From the NCBI GenBank assembly GCA_964625745.1, contig CAZVCJ010000187.1:1-7639 (forward strand): DNA of 7,639 nt, in the 5' to 3' direction. A model generated the notes under the pieces. It had not been told where the DNA came from. It saw only the letters and a list, made by a program, of their open reading frames with translations, and searched no databases. This stretch comes from CAZVCJ01 sp964625745 (lineage in GTDB: Bacteria > Chloroflexota > Anaerolineae > VGOG01). Below, piece by piece: positions 1 to 6,451 of the stretch (the first letter of the stretch is position 1; each line of letters opens with the position of its first letter). Position numbers and translations under genes: made by a program.

Positions 1-14
1 AGGAGCGGAGCGAC

Positions 15-128
15 GCCTGCCCTGAGCTTGTCGAAGGGAAGCAATCTCCACCGTTCGTTGCTTGCGTTTGAAGGCGGGAGATTGCTTCGCGGAGCCTGTC
101 CTGAGGTATCGAAGGGCTCGCAATGACA
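15..128. repeat. Intergenic composite repeat with inverted and direct repeats
   Basis: This non-coding stretch contains a perfect 12-bp inverted repeat, GAAGCAATCTCC at 38-49 and GGAGATTGCTTC at 77-88, separated by 27 nt. Overlapping it is an imperfect direct repeat: 15-38 and 94-116 share GCCTG, CCTGAG and TCGAAGGG, with a small difference in the middle. The element ends in CTCGCAATGACA (117-128). From memory, motifs of this type are dispersed in many copies in some environmental bacterial genomes, especially Chloroflexota; I cannot confirm copy number here. No open frame with a plausible start is seen. It could be a REP-like or MITE-like element, or decayed repeat sequence. Confidence 0.6.
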
Positions 129-178
129 TCCTTTGTTGCGCTACGACAGCGAACCTGACAATGTCGAGCTAGAGAGAC

Positions 179-223
179 GAGGAACAAGGGACAGGAGAAG
201 TGGCTCTCCATCCCTTGTTCCTC
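179..223 (+). promoter_or_regulatory. Long hairpin upstream of the dppB-like start
   Basis: A perfect 13-bp inverted repeat, GAGGAACAAGGGA (179-191) and TCCCTTGTTCCTC (211-223), encloses an inner 5-bp stem (194-198 with 205-209). This gives about 18 paired positions and a 6-nt loop. No T run follows it, so it is not a typical intrinsic terminator. It ends 31 nt before the permease start. In binding-protein-dependent transport operons such a hairpin often lies between the binding-protein gene and the permease genes, where it protects upstream mRNA or attenuates readthrough. That role is inferred, because the gene upstream is outside the window. Confidence 0.55.
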
Positions 224-254
224 CCTTACAATATCTGAATGGGGAGGGGAGACA

Positions 255-1262
255 ATGACCCGATACATTATCCGTCGCCTGCTACAGGCTATCCCCCTTC
301 TGCTGCTCATCACCTTCATCCTCTTCATACTCCTCCAGTCTATGGGCGATCCTCTGGCTGCCTACAGTGGCCGGCACCGCATGCGCCCTGAAGATAGGGC
401 CAGGCTGAGGATAGAGCTGGGTCTGGATAAGCCTATCTATGTCCGGTATGGAGTCTGGCTCAAGAACATGGCCACCGGCAACTGGGGCTTCTCGGTTGAC
501 ACCAACGAACCGGTGACGGAGATGATCGGCGAGCGCCTGCCCAACACCCTGCTGCTCATGGCGGTCACCGAAGTGGTGATTCTGGTCTTCTCCCTCGTTC
601 TGGGCATTTACTCAGCTCTCAGACAGTACTCCCTGATGGATCAGACTTTCACGGCGCTGTCCTTCATTGGCTATTCCATGCCCATCTTCTGGCTGGCCCT
701 GATGCTGATCTACTTCTTCGCCGTGCGTTTCAAGGCCTGGGGGCTGCCCTATCTACCCACGGGCGGAGTCTATACCTTGAGCCTGGTAGAGCTAGGGGAG
801 AAGCCATCCAGGTTCCTGGGCGTCACCTATGCCACGATTCCAGACCTGCTCAAGCATATAGTCTTGCCCGTGATCGCCATGTCCACCATATCCATCGCTG
901 GTTACTCCCGCTACGTTCGCTCCACCATGCTGGCAGTGATCAATGAGGACTACATCCGCACTGCCCGCGCCAAGGGGTTGAGCGAGCGGCTGATCCTTCT
1001 GCGCCATGCCCTGAAGAACGCCTCCCTGCCTCTCGTCACCTTAATTGGACTGGATCTGCCCTTCCTGCTGGGTGGCGCGATTGTGACCGAAAGCATTTTC
1101 TCGTGGCCGGGGATGGGACGCCTGTTCTGGAATCAGGTTAGCAAAGGGGACTACCCTGTGGTCATGGCGATCTTACTGATCATATCTGTGGCGGTGATCA
1201 TCTTTCAACTGCTGACTGACATCGCCTACACCGCGCTGGATCCGCGCATTCGATACGAGTGA
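255..1262 (+). CDS. Peptide/nickel-type ABC transporter permease, DppB/OppB family
   Basis: Encodes a 335-residue inner-membrane permease, one half of the channel of a dipeptide, oligopeptide or nickel-type ABC importer (BPD_transp_1 family). Hydrophobic segments lie near residues 9-29, 99-121, 134-157, 200-216, 260-278 and 301-325, fitting six membrane spans. The large periplasmic loop between the first two contains GDP at 31-33. The cytoplasmic EAA-type loop that docks the ATPase is at about 231-255 (YIRTARAKG), and the family motif ESIFSWPGMGRL is at 279-290. The C-terminus DPRIRY and the length are usual for DppB. The ATG at 255 follows a strong purine-rich Shine-Dalgarno (GGGGAGGGGAGA, 241-252). 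The DppC-like partner starts 10 nt downstream. Substrate cannot be read from the permease alone; peptides, nickel or sugars are all possible. Confidence 0.93.
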   Translation: MTRYIIRRLLQAIPLLLLITFILFILLQSMGDPLAAYSGRHRMRPEDRARLRIELGLDKPIYVRYGVWLKNMATGNWGFSVDTNEPVTEMIGERLPNTLLLMAVTEVVILVFSLVLGIYSALRQYSLMDQTFTALSFIGYSMPIFWLALMLIYFFAVRFKAWGLPYLPTGGVYTLSLVELGEKPSRFLGVTYATIPDLLKHIVLPVIAMSTISIAGYSRYVRSTMLAVINEDYIRTARAKGLSERLILLRHALKNASLPLVTLIGLDLPFLLGGAIVTESIFSWPGMGRLFWNQVSKGDYPVVMAILLIISVAVIIFQLLTDIAYTALDPRIRYE

Positions 1263-1272
1263 AAGGTGAACG

Positions 1273-2211
1273 ATGGCCCAGAAAGCGAGTACCCTATCGG
1301 TTTCGGCTGCCGGCGAGCGCCCTCCACTGACCTTGACGCAGTTGGCTTGGCGCCGCTTCCGCCGCCACAAGATGGCTCTGTTCGGTGCCCTGCTGTTGAT
1401 CTTGATCCTGCTCTACGTGACCGCCGGAGCCTTCATCTTCAGCGAAAAGGATGCCAACCGCACCGATCCCAGGCTGGGCTTCACCTCCCCCTCCACGGAG
1501 CATCCCTTTGGCACCGACCGTACAGGGCGGGACATCCTGGCCCGTACCATCTACGGCGGCCAGATCTCAATGATCGTCGGCATCCTGGCGGTCGTGATCT
1601 CGCTCATTCTAGGGATCCTGATTGGGGCCTTTGCTGGCTTCTATGGCGGCGTGGTGGACGGCATCCTGATGCGTATTACTGAGGCTATACTCAATATCCC
1701 CAGCCTGTTTCTGCTCATCCTTGCCAGCAAATTCTTCAGCAACAAGATTCCCACCTTCGCATTCTTGGGCCGCTCTTTCAGTGGCAGCGTCATCGTGGTG
1801 ATTGTGATCATCGGCCTCACCAGTTGGATGTACCTGGCTCGCATCGTTCGGGCCGACTTCCTCTCCCTCAAGGAGCAAGAGTTCATCACCGCCGCCCGCT
1901 GCGTGGGAGTGCAGGATCTTGGTTTGATCTTCCGCCACATCTTGCCCAACACCATCGCCCCCATTGTCGTGTCTGCCACTTTGGGAGTGGCCAATGCCAT
2001 CCTGATGGAAGCTTATGCCAGTTTCCTGGGCCTGGGCATCCAACCGCCAACGGCCAGTTGGGGCAACATGCTAGACAAAGCTCAGCCCTACCTGGAAACC
2101 GCCCCCTGGCTGTGGATCTTCCCCGGGACTCTGATCCTGCTCACCGTCCTCAGCATCAACTTCCTGGGCGACGGGCTACGGGATGCTCTCGATCCAAGGG
2201 CACAGATTTGA
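1273..2211 (+). CDS. Peptide/nickel-type ABC transporter permease, DppC/OppC family
   Basis: Encodes a 312-residue permease, the second channel subunit paired with the DppB-like protein immediately upstream. An N-terminal cytoplasmic stretch (1-33, RRFRRHKMA) leads into the first membrane span at about 34-56, the OppC_N arrangement. The family motif HPFGTDRTGRD is at 77-87. Further spans lie near 98-124, 140-155, 171-188, 228-247 and 279-298. The EAA loop for ATPase contact is at 203-226 (EFITAARCVG...HILPN), and the C-terminus FLGDGLRDALDPR is typical. The ATG at 1273 has a Shine-Dalgarno (AAAGGTGA, 1262-1269) overlapping the end of the upstream gene, so the pair is translated from one mRNA. 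No DppD/DppF-type ATPases follow; the next gene is unrelated. Confidence 0.93.
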   Translation: MAQKASTLSVSAAGERPPLTLTQLAWRRFRRHKMALFGALLLILILLYVTAGAFIFSEKDANRTDPRLGFTSPSTEHPFGTDRTGRDILARTIYGGQISMIVGILAVVISLILGILIGAFAGFYGGVVDGILMRITEAILNIPSLFLLILASKFFSNKIPTFAFLGRSFSGSVIVVIVIIGLTSWMYLARIVRADFLSLKEQEFITAARCVGVQDLGLIFRHILPNTIAPIVVSATLGVANAILMEAYASFLGLGIQPPTASWGNMLDKAQPYLETAPWLWIFPGTLILLTVLSINFLGDGLRDALDPRAQI

Positions 2212-2248
2212 TGCTCTGGGCCACCGACTCAAGTTCGATTCCTGTATA

Positions 2249-2282
2249 AGACCCTGAGGGTTTCTGATAACCCTTGGGGTCT
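2249..2282 (+). terminator. Perfect 14-bp stem after the permease pair, no U tract
   Basis: Bases 2249-2262 (AGACCCTGAGGGTT) pair with 2269-2282 (AACCCTTGGGGTCT) over 14 bp, including two G-U pairs in the middle, around a 6-nt loop. The hairpin begins 37 nt after the dppC-like stop and ends 26 nt before the next start. No T run follows on the + strand, so it could be a weak or Rho-assisted terminator, an mRNA 3'-end stabiliser, or a leader hairpin for the reductase gene. The rest of 2212-2308 shows nothing else. Confidence 0.5.
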
Positions 2283-2308
2283 AGCATGTGAAAGGAGTTT
2301 CATAACCG

Positions 2309-3469
2309 ATGCAGTATCGTAAGTTCGGAAAGCTGGATTGGGAAGTTTCCGCACTGGGATTTGGGTGTATGCGATTTCCCATCAAGAATAAGGAGCACTC
2401 CAACATTGACGAGCCAGAAGCGGCCAGGATGCTTCATTACGCCATTGACCACGGCGTGAACTACGTTGACACGGCGTATCCGTACCACGGTGGAAACAGT
2501 GAGCTGGTCGTTGGCAGGGCGCTCGAAGGAGGGTATCGGGCAAAGGTCAGGTTGGCGACGAAGATGCCCTGTTGGAAGGTCGAAGCGCCAGAGAACTTCG
2601 ACCAATACCTCAACGAGCAACTCGAAAAGCTGCAGACTGATCACATTGACTTCTACCTCCTGCACGCTCTAAACGAGAAGGGCTGGCCCAAGATGCGCGA
2701 CTTGGGTGTGCTGAAGTGGTCTGAAGGAGCTATCGCCGATGGGCGCATCGGGCGCCTGGGCTTCTCGTTTCACGATAAGTATCCGGTCTTCAAAGAGATC
2801 GTAGATGCCTATGATTGGACGTTCTGCCAGATCCAATACAACTACATGGACGTAGAAAACCAGGCCGGTACCAAAGGGCTGCAATACGCGGCGTCCAGGG
2901 GGCTGGCCGTGGTGATTATGGAGCCCATTCTGGGTGGTAAACTGGTGAACCCGCCCCAGCCAATTCAGCACCTCTGGAGCACCTCTGCCAGGAAACGTGC
3001 GCCGGCCGATTGGGCGCTGCAATGGCTCTGGAACCAGCCTGAGGTGTCGGTGGTGCTCAGCGGCATGAGCGCGATGGAGCAGGTTGAAGAGAACGTCGCC
3101 AGCGCCGACGTGTCGGGCGTCAACACGCTTACGGCGGAGGAGCTGGCGCTGTTCGATCAGGTGCGGGATAAGTATCAGGGGCTTTGCCCCATTCCCTGTA
3201 CGGAGTGCGGATATTGTATGCCGTGCCCGAACGGTGTAGACATTCCGCGCAACTTTGCCGTCTACAACCAGGGCGTGATGTACGACAAGGCCGACTACTC
3301 GCGCACTGAATACAACAATTGGATACCCGAAGAGGCTCGCGCCAGTGCCTGCATCCAGTGCCGCGAGTGCGAAGACAAGTGCCCCCAGAGCATCCCCATC
3401 AGCGAGTGGTTGGTGCACGTCCACGAGGTGCTCGGCGAGGGCCAGCCTTATGTCTGTGAGCTTCCTTGA
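2309..3469 (+). CDS. Aldo/keto reductase with C-terminal [4Fe-4S] domain
   Basis: Encodes a 386-residue cytoplasmic oxidoreductase. Residues 1 to about 275 form the AKR TIM barrel, with the catalytic tetrad visible as D54 and Y59 (DTAYPYHGG), K85 (ATK) and H119 (LLHA). The tail carries two cysteine groups. C297, C300, C303 and C306 sit in CTECGYCMPCPNGVDIP, with an additional C293 just before. C348, C351, C354 and C358 form a classic C-x2-C-x2-C-x3-C-P. This fused form is widespread in anaerobes and is usually annotated as an iron-sulfur AKR; the clusters are thought to pass electrons, but substrates are mostly unknown. The ATG at 2309 has AAAGGAG at 2291-2297, a somewhat long 11-nt spacer. 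The gene appears monocistronic: a hairpin lies upstream and a strong terminator downstream. Confidence 0.93.
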   Translation: MQYRKFGKLDWEVSALGFGCMRFPIKNKEHSNIDEPEAARMLHYAIDHGVNYVDTAYPYHGGNSELVVGRALEGGYRAKVRLATKMPCWKVEAPENFDQYLNEQLEKLQTDHIDFYLLHALNEKGWPKMRDLGVLKWSEGAIADGRIGRLGFSFHDKYPVFKEIVDAYDWTFCQIQYNYMDVENQAGTKGLQYAASRGLAVVIMEPILGGKLVNPPQPIQHLWSTSARKRAPADWALQWLWNQPEVSVVLSGMSAMEQVEENVASADVSGVNTLTAEELALFDQVRDKYQGLCPIPCTECGYCMPCPNGVDIPRNFAVYNQGVMYDKADYSRTEYNNWIPEEARASACIQCRECEDKCPQSIPISEWLVHVHEVLGEGQPYVCELP

Positions 3470-3488
3470 TGGAAGTTAAAAATGGCAG

Positions 3489-3523
3489 GCGGGCCGCTAT
3501 CCGTGAGCGCGGCCCGCTTTTTT
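3489..3523 (+). terminator. Intrinsic terminator of the aldo/keto reductase gene
   Basis: A perfect 9-bp GC-only stem, GCGGGCCGC (3489-3497) and GCGGCCCGC (3509-3517), with an 11-nt loop is followed directly by six T residues (3518-3523). It starts 20 nt after the reductase stop codon. This is a standard Rho-independent terminator on the + strand and separates the reductase from the promoter that follows. Confidence 0.93.
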
Positions 3524-3539
3524 GCGTCCAGTAGCGACA

Positions 3540-3568
3540 TTGACGGCGGCGCGGAGTTGTGGTATCAT
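3540..3568 (+). promoter_or_regulatory. Sigma70-type promoter for the glycosylase/S51 unit
   Basis: TTGACG (3540-3545) and TATCAT (3563-3568) each match the sigma70 consensus at 5 of 6 positions and are separated by exactly 17 bp. The promoter lies 17 nt after the reductase terminator, which is where a new transcription unit would start. Transcription would begin near 3575 and give a leader of about 205 nt before the ATG at 3780. This is a sequence match only. Confidence 0.7.
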
Positions 3569-3612
3569 AGGGGGCGGACTGGGCCATGCCTAAGATACCC
3601 ACTTGAACATGA

Positions 3613-3765
3613 TCTAGGAGCTCGTCGGAGAAGACTTCGGAAGTCTCCATAGTAGCTCAAGCTTCAGGGATTTCAGTCGATTTCAGGTAGTTGATGCACT
3701 AAGAGTTCTCAGATCAAGACTTCCGAAGTCTGGGAGCACTTCCTCTCCGACAGGCTGCTAGGAGC
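3613..3765. repeat. Imperfect large inverted repeat flanked by 8-bp direct repeats
   Basis: GACTTCGGAAGTC (3633-3645) is the exact reverse complement of GACTTCCGAAGTC (3718-3730), and each copy is itself nearly palindromic. Outside them, 3613-3630 matches the reverse complement of 3745-3762 at 14 of 18 positions, including a perfect 7-bp GTCGGAG/CTCCGAC pair. The 8-mer CTAGGAGC occurs in direct orientation at 3614-3621 and 3758-3765. The layout resembles a small non-autonomous (MITE-like) element or a dispersed palindromic repeat. It lies inside the predicted leader of the glycosylase gene, so the RNA could fold either as two local hairpins or as one long-range stem. No coding potential is seen in it. 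Confidence 0.6.
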
Positions 3766-3779
3766 GAGGTGAGACTCTG

Positions 3780-4763
3780 ATGAGCCAACCCATGGTTTTA
3801 GAAGCCAAACGCGCTATAGAGCTTCTTCCCAAAGCTCCATTTAACTTCGACGCTACCATGCACAAACCCGACCACTTTCCATCGGCGGACAACGAGTGGG
3901 AGCCGGGAATTCGGTGGCAGACCATGCTTTGGCGAAACGTGCCTCTGGGATTGAAGTTTGAAAACCAGGGGACAGTTGATCGGCCTGCAATCTCTCTTTC
4001 AATCTGGTCGAGGGACGAGTTGAGCCAGGATTTCCTGGATGGTCTTACCGATGAGATCAACTATCGCTGCAACCTGCAACTGGACCTGACCGAATTCAAT
4101 CGAAGATTTGGGGACGATCCCCAGTTGGGGCCAGTCATTGACAAATGGCGTGGGATGCGGCTTGGGAGCTACAGCTCGCTGTACGAGTATCTGATCATTG
4201 CCATCGTCTTGCAAAACGCCACCGTGCGGCGCTCGGTGAACATGATGCAGGCTTTGTTTGAAAACTATGGAACCCTGCTTTCCTACGATGAAAAAGAGCT
4301 CTACTGTTCATGGGAGCCAAAAGCGATCGATCGGGCAACTGAGCAAGAGCTTAGACAACTGAAGGTCGGTTATCGAGCCAAGTCCATAAAAAGAGTGACC
4401 GAGGCTTTTGCCAGGCAGGAGATTGACGAGTTTGAGCTGAGGAGCAAATCCAGAGAAGAGCAGCGGGAAGCCCTGCTGGGGCTCTACGGCATTGGCCCAG
4501 CTTCCGTCGGCTATATTCTGGGCGACGTGTTTCATCACCTGGACGAACTGAACCACATCTCCCCCTGGGAGCAGAAGATCTACTCCAGGCTGTTTTTCGA
4601 CGCAGACCCCGATGAGCCAGTCCCCGTGGATAGACTTCTAGGTCTATTCAACGAACGGTTCGGCGGATACAGGATGCTGGCTGTTCACTATTTTTGGGAG
4701 GATTTGTTCTGGAGACGAAAACACGAGAAAATCGGGTGGCTGGAGAAGTTGATTAGACTCTGA
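3780..4763 (+). CDS. AlkA/OGG1-like HhH-GPD DNA glycosylase family protein
   Basis: Encodes a 327-residue protein of the helix-hairpin-helix base-excision glycosylase superfamily, which removes damaged bases from DNA. Residues about 20-76 resemble the AlkA/OGG N-terminal beta domain. Residues 134-164 (LYEYLIIAIVLQNATV) match the first GPD helices, and 195-210 the following helix. The hairpin is LYGIGPASVGYIL at 235-247, and YRMLAVHYFWEDLFW (297-311) matches the closing helix. The catalytic Asp normally found about 15-20 residues after the hairpin is not evident: the aligned spot in HISPWEQKIYSR (259-270) appears to be S261, with E264 nearby. There is no C-terminal [4Fe-4S] loop, since only two cysteines exist. 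The ATG at 3780 follows GAGGTGAG (3766-3773). Which lesion it removes, and whether it is active, is unknown. Confidence 0.8.
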   Translation: MSQPMVLEAKRAIELLPKAPFNFDATMHKPDHFPSADNEWEPGIRWQTMLWRNVPLGLKFENQGTVDRPAISLSIWSRDELSQDFLDGLTDEINYRCNLQLDLTEFNRRFGDDPQLGPVIDKWRGMRLGSYSSLYEYLIIAIVLQNATVRRSVNMMQALFENYGTLLSYDEKELYCSWEPKAIDRATEQELRQLKVGYRAKSIKRVTEAFARQEIDEFELRSKSREEQREALLGLYGIGPASVGYILGDVFHHLDELNHISPWEQKIYSRLFFDADPDEPVPVDRLLGLFNERFGGYRMLAVHYFWEDLFWRRKHEKIGWLEKLIRL

Positions 4764-4772
4764 GAGGGAACA

Positions 4773-5489
4773 GTGACTCATAGACTCCTTTTCTTGCTAG
4801 GTGGCAGTGCCGCCTTTGACGTGGTTGCCGAAGAGTTTGTCCCCGCTGCGGGCGGACGTGATGCAACGATTGTCCTCTTGATGCAAGGAGGGCATGGGTG
4901 GGAGAAGTGGGTGCCGGAATACACCGAACCCTGGATACGACGGGGGGTATCCCGATATTACCCCATCGTACCTGACGAGAACGGAACATTGGACTTGGAC
5001 ACTGTATCCGCCAAGCTCCGTGAAGCAACAGGCATCTTCATTGGCGGGGGACACACACCAACCTACCACCGTTTGTACGCCACGGAGCCTATCCGCAGCG
5101 TTCTCCGCGAGAGCTACCACAAAGGCGTCCCCATCGCAGGAGTGTCTGCCGGGGCATTGATCGCCCCTGAGATTTGCGTGCTGCCCCCTGATGAGACCAA
5201 CGATGGTTCGCTACAGATTGCAGCCGGTTTGGGCTTGGTCAGCGATCTCATCGTCGGCGTTCACTTCACCGAATTGAATGCCCTGCCGAGCGTCCTTGAG
5301 GCGATGGCCAGGACCAAAACGCGAAGCGGGTGGGGCATTGACGAACCTGCTTGTGCCGTATTTGAGGACGGTCAGTTCAAGGGCGCTTTGGGGTGGTCCG
5401 TCTACGAGATGGTGATGACTGACTTTGAAGCCAGGGCTTACAGGATGACGGAGAGGCAGCGTTGTGGCGTCTTGCGGGCAGGGAGTTGA
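4773..5489 (+). CDS. Peptidase S51/cyanophycinase-like (type 1 glutamine amidotransferase-fold) protein
   Basis: Encodes a 238-residue cytoplasmic protein of the S51 serine-peptidase clan (dipeptidase E, cyanophycinase and relatives). LLGGSAAF at 8-15 begins the first strand, and GIFIGGGHTPTYH (87-99) is the glycine-rich loop. The nucleophile elbow GVSAGA is at 123-128 with the likely catalytic S125. VHFTE (163-167) carries the conserved histidine, and GIDEPA (188-193) carries a conserved acidic residue. The D-x-H-F motif of true cyanophycinases reads V-G-V-H-F here, so the first Asp is missing. Length suits the short S51 proteins. The start is GTG at 4773, preceded by AGAGGG; the gene begins 9 nt after the glycosylase stop and is very probably co-transcribed. 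The substrate is not known, and a functional tie to the glycosylase is not evident. Confidence 0.82.
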   Translation: MTHRLLFLLGGSAAFDVVAEEFVPAAGGRDATIVLLMQGGHGWEKWVPEYTEPWIRRGVSRYYPIVPDENGTLDLDTVSAKLREATGIFIGGGHTPTYHRLYATEPIRSVLRESYHKGVPIAGVSAGALIAPEICVLPPDETNDGSLQIAAGLGLVSDLIVGVHFTELNALPSVLEAMARTKTRSGWGIDEPACAVFEDGQFKGALGWSVYEMVMTDFEARAYRMTERQRCGVLRAGS

Positions 5490-5541
5490 AGGAGATACGG
5501 CGGTCGTTGGAGGAGTTGGGTTAGAGTTGGAACTACCGAGG

Positions 5542-5605
5542 CACTGAGGTGGCTGAATACACTGAGGGCTTCAGTGTATTCAGTGTTCTCAGTGAATCAG
5601 TGATT
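5542..5605 (+). repeat. Hairpin built from repeated TCAGTG words
   Basis: A perfect 13-bp stem, CTGAATACACTGA (5553-5565) with TCAGTGTATTCAG (5571-5583), has a 5-nt loop. A 4x4 internal loop separates it from an outer 7-bp stem, CACTGAG (5542-5548) with CTCAGTG (5588-5594). The right side is also a run of four TCAGTG units starting at 5571, 5580, 5589 and 5597. No T run follows. It fills most of the space between the S51-like gene and the ferredoxin-like gene and ends 11 nt before the latter's ATG. The preceding 5490-5541 shows nothing clear. Confidence 0.6.
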
Positions 5606-5616
5606 CTGGTATCACC

Positions 5617-6441
5617 ATGAGTCGACCTGTCTGGTTCGTGAAACTTATACAAAGACTGTTCCCATACCGCTTCCTGCTGGCCAGGCTGACGCAGATACCC
5701 GTCGTCGCCAGAATCACTGATCGCCTGCTCTTCGAGGGGGACGATCTCATCTACCTGCCTCAGGACCGGGTGATCCCAGTGAACCGGTCGCTCGATATGC
5801 CCGGCGAGATGGTGCTGCCATCTCAGGTGGTGGAACACTTCATCGAGAAAGCCAGCTATCACTGGATCATGAACTTCTGTGTCTGCCGCGATTCCATGAA
5901 GTGCAAGGATTACCCCATTGATCTGGGCTGTCTATTTCTTGGCCAGGCAGCCAGGGGGATCAATCCCCAGCTTGGACGCCGCGTAACGAAAGCGGAAGCG
6001 CTGGAGCACGTGCGACGCTGCCGGGAAGCGGGCCTGGTTCACCTGATTGGCCGCAACAAGCTCGATACGGTATGGCTTGGCATCGGCCCGGGCGATAAGC
6101 TGTTGACGATTTGCAACTGCTGTCCCTGCTGCTGTCTCTGGCGGGTGCTGCCTCACATTGCCCCGCAGATCGGCACGAAAACCACCAGAATGCCCGGTGT
6201 GACGGTCACGGTGACTGACCGCTGCGTGGGCTGTGGAACTTGTACCCAGGGCGTGTGCTTCGTGGACGCCATCCGTCTGGTCAATGGTCGGGCAGTCCGG
6301 AGTGACGAATGTCGGGCTTGCGGCCGCTGTGTGGATGTTTGCCCTGAGCAGGCTATCGAGATCACCATCGCCAATGACCGGTTCGTAGAAGAATCCATCA
6401 GCCGGCTATCTTCGCTGGTTGATGTTTCATACAGAAGGTGA
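5617..6441 (+). CDS. Cysteine-rich protein with C-terminal 2x[4Fe-4S] ferredoxin domain
   Basis: Encodes a 274-residue protein, probably a cytoplasmic electron carrier or redox subunit. The C-terminal domain (about 195-252) carries C203, C206, C209 and C214 (the last spacing is x4 and lacks the usual Pro), then C232, C235, C238 and C242-P, fitting two [4Fe-4S] clusters. Upstream, C88, C90, C96 and C105 form another group, and CNCCPCCC at 166-173 holds six cysteines in eight residues, as in a family of anaerobe ferredoxin-like proteins I recognise only loosely. The N-terminal 40 residues are basic and hydrophobic without a clear signal peptide. The ATG at 5617 has no obvious Shine-Dalgarno. 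It is nevertheless the first start after an in-frame TGA at 5593. hypB follows after 91 nt, hinting at a hydrogenase-related role, but that rests on position only. Confidence 0.85.
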   Translation: MSRPVWFVKLIQRLFPYRFLLARLTQIPVVARITDRLLFEGDDLIYLPQDRVIPVNRSLDMPGEMVLPSQVVEHFIEKASYHWIMNFCVCRDSMKCKDYPIDLGCLFLGQAARGINPQLGRRVTKAEALEHVRRCREAGLVHLIGRNKLDTVWLGIGPGDKLLTICNCCPCCCLWRVLPHIAPQIGTKTTRMPGVTVTVTDRCVGCGTCTQGVCFVDAIRLVNGRAVRSDECRACGRCVDVCPEQAIEITIANDRFVEESISRLSSLVDVSYRR

Positions 6442-6451
6442 TGAGGGATCA

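Noticed and set aside
227..232. TACAAT as a -10 box before the DppB-like gene
   Set aside because: No acceptable -35 hexamer lies 16-18 nt upstream, and the sequence there is part of the hairpin arm.
1..254. CRISPR array
   Set aside because: The repeats are two imperfect copies with an inverted repeat between them, not regularly spaced identical repeats with unique spacers.
1266..1682. 138-codon + strand frame overlapping the start of the DppC-like gene
   Set aside because: It is out of frame with a clear OppC-type protein and rich in Pro, Arg and His, as shadow frames of GC-rich genes are.
1609..2043. 144-codon - strand frame within the DppC-like gene
   Set aside because: Its His/Gln/Asp-rich composition has no domain, and it is fully covered by the real gene.
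2249..2290. Resemblance of AACCCTTGGGGTCTAGCAT to the phage T7 terminator region
   Set aside because: The likeness is limited to short G/C runs common to hairpins. The T run is missing and the order of parts differs, so it is not vector or phage sequence.
2669..3424. 251-codon open frame on the - strand
   Set aside because: It lies wholly opposite the aldo/keto reductase, whose tetrad and cluster motifs are intact. The translated product has no recognisable domain and fits a codon-bias shadow.
3575..3779. Riboswitch or T-box in the glycosylase leader
   Set aside because: No T-box core, no known riboswitch consensus and no terminator with a T run before the ATG. The structure is better described as inverted-repeat DNA.
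5424..5522. Open frame running past the S51-like stop, ending in ELKEIRRSLEELG
   Set aside because: It has no start with a Shine-Dalgarno, overlaps the intact S51-like C-terminus and matches no domain I know. A frameshifted C-terminus or decayed gene tail is possible but unsupported.
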